From Paenibacillus typhae (GTDB lineage Bacteria > Bacillota > Bacilli > Paenibacillales > Paenibacillaceae): a stretch of 64,000 bases of DNA. The position numbers and the translations under genes are program-made. The stretch lies in assembly GCF_900099765.1 (NCBI RefSeq), contig NZ_FNDX01000009.1, forward strand, positions 62,001 through 126,000, given 5' to 3'. Under the pieces are notes generated by a model, which saw nothing but the letters and a program-made list of their open reading frames with translations, searched no databases and was not told the DNA's origin. Shown piece after piece: positions 45,357 through 54,356 of this stretch. Numbering within the stretch: the first letter of the stretch is position 1; each line of letters opens with the position of its first letter.

Positions 45357-46781
45357 TTAAAAGCGCAGATCCCGTTCCCCGTTCTCCAGCCGCTGCAGCC
45401 GTTCCCTGGTAATTTTGCGTGCAGCTTCCTTGGGAATGTCTTCAAGCCCTTTACGGATGATTTCTTCACCCAGAGCCCGGGTTTCAACATCCGCATAATC
45501 CAGCAGATACTCCTTGAAGGTCAAAAGCGAATTCGGCTGGCATACGTTATGGATCTGCCCCGATTTGGCCAGCCGCATAAACCGGTCGCCGGTACGCCCT
45601 TCCCGGTAACAGGCTGTGCAATAGCTGGGAACATAGCCGTCCCGGCACAGCCCGCGGATAATCTCTTCCGGAGAACGGTGGTCGCCCACCTCGAATTGCG
45701 GTTTTTCTTTTGAAAACCCTGCTGTGCCCTGCTTCGCTTCCATATACCCGCCGACCCCGGTGCTTGATCCGGCGCTGACCTGGGAAATACCGAGGCGGAT
45801 GACCTCATCCCGGAATGCCGGCTCCTCCCGCGTGGACAAAATCATGCCCGCATAGGGCACCGCCAGCCGCAGGACGGCAACCAGCTGCTTGAATTCATCA
45901 TCCTTCACCAGGTATGGATACGTTTTCAGACTTACATTTGCCGCTTCCCGCAGCCGCGGGACGGAGACAGTATGCGGGCCCACACCGAACCGCTCCTCCA
46001 GATGCTCGGCATGCATCAGCATGGCCACTGTATCGTATTTGTAGTCATATAATCCGTACAATACACCGACACCAACGTCATCGATTCCGCCGAGCTGTGC
46101 CCGGTCCATCGCGGTAGTATGCCAGTCATAGTCGTGCTTGGGCCCGTTCGGATGCAGCCCGGCATAAGTCGGCCTGTGATAGGTCTCCTGGAAAAGTATA
46201 TATGTCCCGATCTCCGCATCCCGCAGCTTCCGGTAATCCTCGACTGAAGTTGCGGCAATGTTGATATTGACCCGGCGGATGCTGCCGTTATCCACCTTGA
46301 CGGAATAAACCGTTTTGATAGCATCAACCACATAATCAATATCACAATGAGTAGGGTCTTCTCCCGCTTCGATCACCAGCCGTTTGTGACCCAGCTCCTG
46401 CAGCACCCGGACTTCATCCGCCAGCTCTTCTTTGCCCAGCTTCCGCCGTACAAAATCCTGATTTGAGTGCTTATAGCCGCAATATTCGCAGTTATTGACA
46501 CAGTAGTTGCTGATATACAGTGGCGCGAACAGGACGATGCGGTTGCCGTAGATTTTCTCCTTAATGACTTTCGCTGACTTGTAAATGTCCTGGAGGATGT
46601 CTTCATCCCTGACCTCCAGCAGCACTGCCGCTTCCCGGTGGCTTAACCCCTTGCAGCCTCTCGCTTTATCTAAAATAGACTGGACTATGCTCCTGTTCCC
46701 GGCCATCCGCCTGGCTTCCTGCAGGCTGGCTGTAATCTCCGCGTCGTCGATGAAGTCCGCCGGTTCCCAATCCTTGCGCAA
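45357..46781 (-). CDS. hydG: HydG radical-SAM maturase
   Basis: A 474-residue enzyme that splits tyrosine to give CO and CN ligands and p-cresol for the H-cluster. Radical-SAM cysteines are CVNNCEYC (Cys94, Cys98, Cys101), and the C-terminal auxiliary cluster is CTACYREGRTG with a further Cys in HNVCQPN. The strong AAGGAGG abuts an ATG at 46790 with no spacer, so the TTG at 46781, nine bases later, is the better start. Thirty bases after hydA. The motifs are complete. Confidence 0.93.
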   Translation of the reverse strand: MRKDWEPADFIDDAEITASLQEARRMAGNRSIVQSILDKARGCKGLSHREAAVLLEVRDEDILQDIYKSAKVIKEKIYGNRIVLFAPLYISNYCVNNCEYCGYKHSNQDFVRRKLGKEELADEVRVLQELGHKRLVIEAGEDPTHCDIDYVVDAIKTVYSVKVDNGSIRRVNINIAATSVEDYRKLRDAEIGTYILFQETYHRPTYAGLHPNGPKHDYDWHTTAMDRAQLGGIDDVGVGVLYGLYDYKYDTVAMLMHAEHLEERFGVGPHTVSVPRLREAANVSLKTYPYLVKDDEFKQLVAVLRLAVPYAGMILSTREEPAFRDEVIRLGISQVSAGSSTGVGGYMEAKQGTAGFSKEKPQFEVGDHRSPEEIIRGLCRDGYVPSYCTACYREGRTGDRFMRLAKSGQIHNVCQPNSLLTFKEYLLDYADVETRALGEEIIRKGLEDIPKEAARKITRERLQRLENGERDLRF

Positions 46782-46811
46782 ATGTGCCATCCTCCTTAAT
46801 CATCTTAATAC

Positions 46812-48548
46812 TCAGTATTTCGTCCGCGCCGTATAATGCGTGTGCAGCAGCTCATGGGCCAGATGGCTGTTCGGCTCGCCGAGGAACTCGGCGTAGAGCT
46901 GCTTGATGAACGGATTGTGATGGGATTTGCGGACGGTCTGGGCTTCATCCTCGGAATAAATCGCCTTGGCGCGCAGTGCTTTGACATCCAGCCGGCTGCT
47001 GTCAGCAGCGTTTAGAATCGGCTGTCCTCCGCCTGTAATACAGCCCCCGGCGCAGGCCATGACTTCCATGAAGTCATAGCTTTTCTCCCCGCGCTGCATA
47101 GCTTCCATTAACCTGCGGGCATTGCCGAGCCCGTGGACAACAGCTGTCCGGATCGTGCGGCCGTCGGGCAGCTCGACCGTGTTCTCTTTAATGCCATCCA
47201 TCCCGCGCACAGCGGTATACTCAATCGTATCGAGCGGCTGTCCTGAGACCAGCTCAAAGACAGTGCGCAGAGCCGCTTCGGACACACCGCCTGTCGCGCC
47301 GAAGATCGTACCGGCTCCGGAGCCTACGCCGAGCGGATTATCGAATTCCTCGTCCTTCAGATTAACAAAATCAATCCCCGCTTCCTTAATCATCGCGGCC
47401 AGCTCGCGGGTCGTGAGCACCCAGTCCACATCCTGCATATCTTTATTGGACAGCTCCTCACGTGCGCCTTCAAACTTCTTGGCCGTGCAGGGCATGATGG
47501 ACACCACGGTAATCTTTTGCGGATCTATGCCAAGCTTGCCGGCAAAATAGGATTTAACCATCGCCCCTTCCATCTCATGCGGCGACTTGCAGGTGGACAG
47601 GTTATCGAGCATATCTGGAAAGTTATGCTCCATGAACTTCACCCAGCCAGGACAGCAGGAGGTCATCAACGGCAGGTTCTGTCCGCTGGACAGCCGGGAG
47701 AGCAGCTCGGTGCCTTCCTCCATTATGGTCAGATCCGCCCCGAAGACGGTGTCGAACACTTTATTGAAGCCGAGCCGGCGCAGCGCGGCAGCCATTTTAC
47801 CGGTTGTACGGGTACCGACAGGCAGGCCGAACTCTTCACCAAGGGCCACTCTTACAGCCGGGGCCGTCTGCACTACGACATACTGGTCCGGGTCAGCGAT
47901 GGCATCCCATACATCGCGGATATTCTCATGCTCGGTCAGGGCGCCGACCGGACAGGCCATAATACACTGGCCGCAGTTGACACAGGTTGACTCTGCCAGT
48001 GGACGTCCAAAGGCTGTAGAGATAACGGTGTCAAAGCCCCGCTTGGCGAAACCGATCGCACCAACGGTCTGAACCGTTCCGCAAGCGCCGACACAGCGGC
48101 CGCAGAGGATGCATTTGGAGGCATCCCGTACAATTGCCGGGGACGAATAATCCTTTTCCCGGCTGGAATGCTCACCGGTATAAGTCACTTCACGGATGTT
48201 AAGCGAATTCGATACACTCTGCAGCTCGCAATTGCCGCCGCGTGAACAGCTGAGGCATTCCCGGTCATGATCGGAGAGCAGCAGCTGGGCCGATGTCCTC
48301 CGGGCATCGCGGACCTTTTTCGTATTCGTCTGGATCTTCATGCCGTCCTCGGCGATCAGCGTACAGGAGGCGATAAGCCGCGGTCCGACCTCGACCACAC
48401 AGACACGGCAGCTGGAGGAATGATTAACTCCCTGCAGATAACAAAGGGAAGGGATATTTATACCTTGATCCCGGGCGGCTTCAAGCACCGTGGTGCCTTT
48501 GACGATTTCCGTCTCCACCCCGTCGATCATGATTTTGACCGTGTTCAA
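46812..48548 (-). CDS. hydA: [FeFe] hydrogenase catalytic subunit (group A, NADH/ferredoxin type)
   Basis: A 578-residue hydrogenase. It has an N-terminal [2Fe-2S] domain (Cys36, 47, 50, 62), a His-Cys3 [4Fe-4S] site (His94, Cys98, 101, 107), two ferredoxin-like [4Fe-4S] clusters (Cys146-156 and 189-199) and the H-domain. The H-cluster motifs are complete: TSCCPGW (Cys298), MPCTAKKFE (Cys354) and EVMACAGGCITGGGQP (Cys499, 503). Such trimeric enzymes evolve H2 from NADH and reduced ferredoxin, cytosolically. The TTG at 48548 is used, six bases from TAGGAGTG. Downstream of the NuoF-like gene by 17 bp. Confidence 0.95.
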   Translation of the reverse strand: MNTVKIMIDGVETEIVKGTTVLEAARDQGINIPSLCYLQGVNHSSSCRVCVVEVGPRLIASCTLIAEDGMKIQTNTKKVRDARRTSAQLLLSDHDRECLSCSRGGNCELQSVSNSLNIREVTYTGEHSSREKDYSSPAIVRDASKCILCGRCVGACGTVQTVGAIGFAKRGFDTVISTAFGRPLAESTCVNCGQCIMACPVGALTEHENIRDVWDAIADPDQYVVVQTAPAVRVALGEEFGLPVGTRTTGKMAAALRRLGFNKVFDTVFGADLTIMEEGTELLSRLSSGQNLPLMTSCCPGWVKFMEHNFPDMLDNLSTCKSPHEMEGAMVKSYFAGKLGIDPQKITVVSIMPCTAKKFEGAREELSNKDMQDVDWVLTTRELAAMIKEAGIDFVNLKDEEFDNPLGVGSGAGTIFGATGGVSEAALRTVFELVSGQPLDTIEYTAVRGMDGIKENTVELPDGRTIRTAVVHGLGNARRLMEAMQRGEKSYDFMEVMACAGGCITGGGQPILNAADSSRLDVKALRAKAIYSEDEAQTVRKSHHNPFIKQLYAEFLGEPNSHLAHELLHTHYTARTKY

Positions 48549-48565
48549 GCTGATCACTCCTATCG

Positions 48566-50443
48566 TCAGACTATCGCTACCGCCTTGAACTTGCATACAT
48601 CGTAGCAGACGCCGCACTTGATGCAGGCTGCCTTATCAATCACATATGGCTCCTTCACCTTGCCGGAAATGGCATCACTTGGGCATTTGCGCGCACAGAG
48701 GCTGCAGCCTTTGCACAGCTCCGCATCAATTTCATAGGATATAAGCGCTTTACATACGCCGGCCGGGCATTTGCTGTCCGTTATGTGAGCGAGATATTCC
48801 TCGCGGAAGTATTTTAAAGTCGACAGCACCGGGTTCGGAGCCGTCTGCCCGAGTGCACACAGGGATGCATTCTTGATCTGCAGGGACAGCTGCTCCATAT
48901 GTTCAAGATCCTCAAGTGTGCCTTTGCCGGAAGTGACTTTATCCAGCATCTCCAGCAGCCGCTTCGTTCCAATCCGGCACGGGGTACATTTGCCGCATGA
49001 TTCATCCCTGGTGAAATCCAGATAAAAACGCGCCACATCGACCATGCACGTATCTTCATCCATAATGATCATCCCGCCCGAGCCCATCATCGAGCCAAGG
49101 CTGGTCAGCGTATCGAAATCAATCGTACAGTCCAGATGCTCCTCAGTCAGACAGCCGCCGGACGGTCCGCCGGTCTGGACAGCCTTGAATTTTTTGCCTC
49201 CGGGGATACCGCCGCCGATCTCAAAAATAACCTCACGCAGCGTAATACCCATTGGGACCTCTACCAGACCGGTGTTCACCACCTTGCCGCCAAGCGCGAA
49301 CACTTTGGTACCCTTTGACTTTTCGGTGCCGATTGCGGCGTACCACTCTGCCCCATTCAGAATAATCTGGCCGATGTTGGCGAGCGTCTCCACATTGTTG
49401 ATAATGGTCGGCTGGCCCCACAGCCCTTCAACAGCCGGGAACGGCGGCTTCGGCGTCGGCATCCCCCGGTGTCCTTCAATCGAGTGGATCAGCGCGGTTT
49501 CTTCACCGCAGACAAACGCACCTGCACCCAGACGAACCTCTATGTTAAAAGCAAATCCCGTTCCGAAAATATCATCGCCCAGCAAGCCGTATTCCCTGGC
49601 CTGATCCAGCGCTTTCGAGAACCGCTGGACAGCAATTGGATACTCTGCCCGCACATAGATAAATCCCTGGTTGGCACCTATGGCATATCCGGCTATCGCC
49701 ATTGCTTCAATAACAGAATGCGGATTGCCTTCAAGGATCGAACGGTCCATGAACGCCCCCGGATCGCCCTCATCTGCATTACAGATGACATATTTTTGCG
49801 GTTTGTTCTGCTGGGCTGCGAACTCCCACTTTAGTCCGGTCAGGAAGCCGCCGCCCCCCCGGCCGCGAAGGCCGGATCTTTTTACGGTGTCAATGACCTG
49901 CTCGGCGCTCATCGTTGTAAGCACTTGGGCAAGCGCCCGGTACCCGTCACTGGCAATATACTCATCTATCACTTCAGGGTCGATCACACCGCAGTTGTGC
50001 AGTGCGATCCGTACCTGTTTTTTATAGAAATCCGTTTCTTCAAAATTGAGCAGCTCATCGCCCTGGCGGGTCTTCTCATAAATCTTTTTGTCATACGGCT
50101 TGCCGTTGACCAAATGCTGTTCGACTAGCGCCGGAATATCCTTGACCTCCACCCGGCTGTAAAAAATCCCCTCAGGATAGACGATCACAACCGGGCCCAG
50201 CTCACACAGCCCAAAACAGCCGGTGCGGACGATCTCCACCTGAGTCTGAATGCCGCGGCCGGCGACTTCCTGCTCCAGTGCAGCGATTATTTTATTCGAA
50301 TCCGATGATGTGCAGCCTGTGCCGCCGCACACCATCACTGATCTGAACGAAATTGATTCTCCTGATGCCCCGCTAATCCTCCGGTTATCCAGCCGTCCCT
50401 GGGTAAGCGTGCGGATGGCATCAAGATCCGTTAACAGCTTCAT
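48566..50443 (-). CDS. hydB: NuoF-like diaphorase subunit of the hydrogenase (HydB/HndC type)
   Basis: A 625-residue NADH-binding subunit. N-terminal thioredoxin-like [2Fe-2S] domain (CGGTGC and CFGLC), NADH/FMN domain (GLRGRGGGGFLTGLKWEF and NADEGDPGAFMDR), NuoF [4Fe-4S] site ESCGKCTPCRIGTKRL, then two C-terminal [4Fe-4S] clusters (CKGCSLCARKCP and CIKCGVCYDVC). This is the HydB composition of bifurcating or NADH-linked hydrogenases. ATG at 50443 with GGGAGG nine bases before. Between the NuoE-like and catalytic subunits. Confidence 0.93.
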   Translation of the reverse strand: MKLLTDLDAIRTLTQGRLDNRRISGASGESISFRSVMVCGGTGCTSSDSNKIIAALEQEVAGRGIQTQVEIVRTGCFGLCELGPVVIVYPEGIFYSRVEVKDIPALVEQHLVNGKPYDKKIYEKTRQGDELLNFEETDFYKKQVRIALHNCGVIDPEVIDEYIASDGYRALAQVLTTMSAEQVIDTVKRSGLRGRGGGGFLTGLKWEFAAQQNKPQKYVICNADEGDPGAFMDRSILEGNPHSVIEAMAIAGYAIGANQGFIYVRAEYPIAVQRFSKALDQAREYGLLGDDIFGTGFAFNIEVRLGAGAFVCGEETALIHSIEGHRGMPTPKPPFPAVEGLWGQPTIINNVETLANIGQIILNGAEWYAAIGTEKSKGTKVFALGGKVVNTGLVEVPMGITLREVIFEIGGGIPGGKKFKAVQTGGPSGGCLTEEHLDCTIDFDTLTSLGSMMGSGGMIIMDEDTCMVDVARFYLDFTRDESCGKCTPCRIGTKRLLEMLDKVTSGKGTLEDLEHMEQLSLQIKNASLCALGQTAPNPVLSTLKYFREEYLAHITDSKCPAGVCKALISYEIDAELCKGCSLCARKCPSDAISGKVKEPYVIDKAACIKCGVCYDVCKFKAVAIV

Positions 50444-50483
50444 GCCGATACCTCCCGTTAACAATTTGCGTGTACTGCCGGAA

Positions 50484-50984
50484 CTAGTTATATTCCTTAA
50501 GCATTTTAGGCACGGCGTTCGGCGTCAGGCGTCCATGCACCTTTTCCCCGATAGTCAGTACAGGCGCCAGCCCGCAGGCTCCGAGACAGCGCGTCGCTTC
50601 CAGGGTGAATTTATTGTCCTCTGTCGTACCCTGAACCGGAACCTTCAGCTCTGTGCTGAGCCGGTCCAGTATGCCTTGAGCCCCCTTAATGTAACAGGCG
50701 GTCCCCATGCAGACATGGATCACATGCTCCCCCTTTGGAGTAAGTGAAAAGAAATGATAGAATGACGCAACCCCGTAGATTTCGCTCATGGGTAAATCAA
50801 GCTCTGCCGACACCACCTGAAGCACAGGCTCAGGCAAAAACCCGTACACATCCTGAACCTCATGCAATATAGGAATTAATGCACCCTTCATCTGCTTATA
50901 CTGGTCGATAGCCAGCTTAATCTGCTCCAGCTTCCGGTCGGCTTCGGCAATGGTGCTGTTGCTGCAAGGTTGATGTTGTTCCAC
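50484..50984 (-). CDS. hydC: NuoE-like subunit of the hydrogenase (HydC/HndA type)
   Basis: A 166-residue thioredoxin-like [2Fe-2S] protein. Ligands CMGTAC (about 98-103) and CLGACG (about 138) fit NuoE, and the N-terminal helical part is typical. It accepts electrons within the trimeric hydrogenase. The start is GTG at 50984 with GGGAG eight bases upstream. It lies 25 bases after the fused PFOR gene, tying pyruvate oxidation to H2 formation. Confidence 0.92.
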   Translation of the reverse strand: MEQHQPCSNSTIAEADRKLEQIKLAIDQYKQMKGALIPILHEVQDVYGFLPEPVLQVVSAELDLPMSEIYGVASFYHFFSLTPKGEHVIHVCMGTACYIKGAQGILDRLSTELKVPVQGTTEDNKFTLEATRCLGACGLAPVLTIGEKVHGRLTPNAVPKMLKEYN

Positions 50985-51009
50985 TCAGACGGCTCCCTTC
51001 CATCCCGAT

Positions 51010-53301
51010 TTAGAGCAGCTCATGCTCATGTCTAAGCTTCAGGCGGCTCCAGCGGCGTTCAATTTCATTTTCAAAATCCCGCAGCAGCTCCGCGTCCTTC
51101 ACCAGATGTTTTGTTTTGCCCATACGCTTCAGCCAGTCGACGGCAGGAATGCGTTTTCCTTTATCCTCAGGATTATAAGTAATGCGGGTGATGCCCTGTT
51201 CAATTTCATACAGCGGGAAAAAGCAGGAATCCACCGCCGCCTTCACCAGCTCATTGCCCTGATCATCCGGCGTTTTCCAGTTGAGCGGACAGGCGCACAG
51301 TATTTTTCCGTATGCGGTTCCGACGTTGTTGGCGTACCACTGTGCTTTGGCCGCTTTTTGCAGCAGGTCCTGGGGATTGCTCTCCGCTCCGGTGAACACA
51401 TATGGAATGTTGCAGGCAGCGAGAATTTGGGCGGTATCCTTGTGATGGCCCTTCTTGCCTTTTTGCGCTACGCCGACTCCTGAAGTGCTGGTCATGTGAC
51501 CCACCGGTGTACTGTATGACAGCTGCGATCCGGTATTCATATAACCTTCGTTGTCATATTCCAGAATGATCATTTTATGATTGCGCAGAGCCGCACCAAC
51601 GGTGGCCCCCATCCCGATATCCATGCCGCCGTCCCCGGAGACCATGACAAAGGTGACATCATCCGCAACCTTAATCTCTCCGCGCCGCTTCAGTTCATAG
51701 AACGCATCCACCATGCCGGCCAGCGTAGCTGCCCCGTTCTGGAACAGATTGTGCACGAAGGTCTGCTTATGCGAAGAATAAGGGTAGCTTGCAGTAACCA
51801 CATAAGCGCAGCCGGTCTGGAAGAGCACAACCATATCCCCTTCGATTCCTTTAAAAAAGAGCTCCAGCGCAGACAGCGCCCCACAGCCGGGACACGCACC
51901 ATGTCCGGGAGCGAGCCGGTGCGGCTTCACGGTCAATTGCCGGAGCGGCGGCAGCTTCACCTTGAGCAGTCCGGTTTCTTCACTCTGTGTAACTTGTATC
52001 AGCCCGGTCTTATAGGCATTGCCGTGAAGCGGCTCCATTACGGGGGTGAGAGCATCCTTTTCCTCGCCCGGATAGTAGCCGTAGTAGTCAAAAGGCTTCT
52101 CTGCATAGCCTTTTTCGGCCGCATCGATTGCCAGCCGGAAAAAAGCTGCCGCATCGTCGGCATAAAAATCCTTGCCGCCCAGCCCAAAGATACGGGAGAG
52201 GACAATCGTCCTGTTATCAGGATCAACCTGCAGCGCCGAACGGATTTCATGGGTGAGATTGCCGCCTTGGGCGCCGTAGGAATCGGCACGTTCACCCACA
52301 AGCAGCGCTTTGACGTTCTTAAGTGCAGCGCGCAGCTGTTCTGCCGGGAACGGGCGGATGATGTTTGGCCGGATCAGCCCGGCCTTAATGCCTTGGGCAC
52401 GCAGCTGATCCACGGTATCTTTGGCCGTCTCTCCGGCGGAATTCAGCAGGAATACAGCGTATTCAGCATCCTCCATCCGGTACAGGTCGAGCACCTTGTA
52501 TTCCCGGCCGGACAACAGCGCATAGTCTCTGGCAACCTCGCTGTACACCTCGCCCGCTTTCTCCAGGGCTTCAGACAGCTGATAATGGTTGTTCAGCAGA
52601 TCATCGCCGCCCATGTGAGCCCCGATCGTTACCGGACGGGACGGATCAGACACATTCGGATAGCTGTGATTCGGGTTCGGTCCGACAAAGCCCTGAACGA
52701 CGCTATTATCCTTAAAATATTTCACCTTACGCTTCTGATGCGAGGTGAAAAATCCGTCATATGCCACAATAACCGGCAGCCGTACCTCTGAGTGCTCGGC
52801 GATTCGCAGCGCCATAATGTTCATGTCATAAACCGCCTGCGGCGTGCTTGCCGTCAGGATAACCCAGCCGGTGTTCAGGCCGTAGTAGAGGTCGGAATGG
52901 TCGCCGCGGATATCCAGGGGGCCGCTTACTGCCCGGGTTACGAGATTCAGTACCATCGGAAACCGCGTCCCCGACTGGGTGGGCAGCTGCTCCAGCATAT
53001 ACAGGAAGCCTTGTGAGCTGGTGGCGTTAATTACCCGAGCACCCGCCATCGCGGCCCCATAGCAGATTCCCGCGGAGCCATGCTCACCGTCTGCGGCAAC
53101 GAGCTGAATATCATGCTGGCCGCGTGCTTTCATCTGGTCGAGATATTGGGCAACCTCAGTCGAGGGGGTAATCGGAAAATAGCCCATCATATGATAGTTA
53201 ATTTGCGCAGCAGCGGTTGCCGCCATTTCATTGCCTGATTCGAAGCAGGTGACCTGCTCAGCCGGCACCGCTTCAGATAATTGATTTTCACTAACAGCCA
53301 T
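51010..53301 (-). CDS. Pyruvate:ferredoxin-type oxidoreductase, fused alpha-beta subunit
   Basis: A 763-residue fusion. The alpha part (about 15-450) shows GYFPITPSTEVAQYL, NATSSQGFLYMLEQLP and IRPFPAEQLR. The beta part (about 470-750) has CPGCGALSALELFF and the thiamine-diphosphate site GDGGMDIGMG with NEGYMNTGSQLS. It decarboxylates pyruvate or a related 2-oxoacid to acyl-CoA and reduces ferredoxin. In most bacteria these are separate genes or a single five-domain protein, so the two-gene split (alpha-beta here, gamma-delta upstream) is notable. GGAGG precedes the ATG. Pyruvate is inferred from the hydrogenase context. Confidence 0.9.
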   Translation of the reverse strand: MAVSENQLSEAVPAEQVTCFESGNEMAATAAAQINYHMMGYFPITPSTEVAQYLDQMKARGQHDIQLVAADGEHGSAGICYGAAMAGARVINATSSQGFLYMLEQLPTQSGTRFPMVLNLVTRAVSGPLDIRGDHSDLYYGLNTGWVILTASTPQAVYDMNIMALRIAEHSEVRLPVIVAYDGFFTSHQKRKVKYFKDNSVVQGFVGPNPNHSYPNVSDPSRPVTIGAHMGGDDLLNNHYQLSEALEKAGEVYSEVARDYALLSGREYKVLDLYRMEDAEYAVFLLNSAGETAKDTVDQLRAQGIKAGLIRPNIIRPFPAEQLRAALKNVKALLVGERADSYGAQGGNLTHEIRSALQVDPDNRTIVLSRIFGLGGKDFYADDAAAFFRLAIDAAEKGYAEKPFDYYGYYPGEEKDALTPVMEPLHGNAYKTGLIQVTQSEETGLLKVKLPPLRQLTVKPHRLAPGHGACPGCGALSALELFFKGIEGDMVVLFQTGCAYVVTASYPYSSHKQTFVHNLFQNGAATLAGMVDAFYELKRRGEIKVADDVTFVMVSGDGGMDIGMGATVGAALRNHKMIILEYDNEGYMNTGSQLSYSTPVGHMTSTSGVGVAQKGKKGHHKDTAQILAACNIPYVFTGAESNPQDLLQKAAKAQWYANNVGTAYGKILCACPLNWKTPDDQGNELVKAAVDSCFFPLYEIEQGITRITYNPEDKGKRIPAVDWLKRMGKTKHLVKDAELLRDFENEIERRWSRLKLRHEHELL

Positions 53302-53323
53302 TGTTCGGTTCCTCCCTCTTCAA

Positions 53324-54316
53324 TTAAGAAAACACTTGGGCAACACGGTGCTGCTCGGCATATCCCGGCTCCTCGCGAAGGCTGCTCAGCGCATCGGTCG
53401 GGCAAGCCTCGATACATTTCAGGCAGCCCTTGCAGTACTGGTAATCGATGCCCCTCAGTACTTGTTGCATCCGCCCGCGTTTATCGGCTTCCGCTTCCCA
53501 CACGAAGCAGTAATCCGGACAGACATTATCGCAGGCCGCGCAGCTGATACATTTCTCAGCATGGAACTCCGGCAGAAGTCCGGCCCGTGAGCCGCCCAAA
53601 TCCTTCAGAATACTGTTGCCCTGTGCCATAATTACGCCGCCGGGCAGCTGTGTTTGATATCCAAGCAGCGATTGCACCCGCTTAAAGGGCTTGATCTGAG
53701 AGCCCTCCGGCACGTCATAGGTCATGAACCTTACCTCATTGAAGCCCCGGTCGAAGGTGCGAAGGTTGGGCTCCACGAGCTGCGGGTACTTTTTCTCAAA
53801 GGTCCGGCGGATAACGGTGCGCATCGCTTCAGGATCAAGAAAATCACAGATACGGAACATGGCCCCGAGCATGGCTGTGTTAATCTTGGTCTTCTCCTCC
53901 ACGGCAATGCCCATCGCATCGATCAGTGCGACTGTACCAGACTCCACATTAAGACTGGAACGGACTTCATCAAAGCCGCGGGTCGTGTTGACCAGAATCA
54001 CCCCGTCGGGCTGCAGCCCGCTGGCGACATTCACGATTTTGTACAATGCTTCATGAAAAACAGCGATCAGATGCGGCTGCTCAATCGGGCTGTGATCCCT
54101 GATCTCAATCTCCGGATCACAGAAACGGACAAAGGTTTTAACAGGAGAGCCCTTTTTCTCGGAACCGTATGACGAGAAATTGGCGGCATTAAAGCCCAGC
54201 TCCAGCGCTCCTGTCTCGGCCAGCATTTTGCCGGCCAGATTGGCGCCAAGCCCCCCGATGGACTCCAGGCGGATCTCAAAGAAGCCGAGTGCATTTTTCT
54301 TGGTCAAGGTAGACAA
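53324..54316 (-). CDS. 2-oxoacid:ferredoxin oxidoreductase, fused gamma-delta subunit
   Basis: A 330-residue fusion. Residues about 12-190 are the gamma subunit (RLESIGGLGANLAGKML and SSYGSEKKGSPVKTFVR), and about 225-315 a delta-type ferredoxin with two [4Fe-4S] motifs (CISCAACDNVC and CKGCLKCIEAC). It completes the PFOR-like complex with the next gene, 22 bp downstream. The start is TTG at 54316 behind AAGGAGG. Second gene of the operon, after hydE. Confidence 0.9.
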   Translation of the reverse strand: MSTLTKKNALGFFEIRLESIGGLGANLAGKMLAETGALELGFNAANFSSYGSEKKGSPVKTFVRFCDPEIEIRDHSPIEQPHLIAVFHEALYKIVNVASGLQPDGVILVNTTRGFDEVRSSLNVESGTVALIDAMGIAVEEKTKINTAMLGAMFRICDFLDPEAMRTVIRRTFEKKYPQLVEPNLRTFDRGFNEVRFMTYDVPEGSQIKPFKRVQSLLGYQTQLPGGVIMAQGNSILKDLGGSRAGLLPEFHAEKCISCAACDNVCPDYCFVWEAEADKRGRMQQVLRGIDYQYCKGCLKCIEACPTDALSSLREEPGYAEQHRVAQVFS

Positions 54317-54356
54317 CGGATTTCCTCCTTAATAGTGAAATTATTCACTTACTGTT

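Noticed and set aside
44415..45713. Plus-strand frame of 432 codons opposite hydF and hydG
   Set aside because: Antisense shadow of two clearly identified genes, with no ribosome site and no domain.
46782..46790. ATG at 46790 as the hydG start
   Set aside because: AAGGAGG directly abuts this ATG, leaving no spacer; the TTG nine bases later is properly placed.
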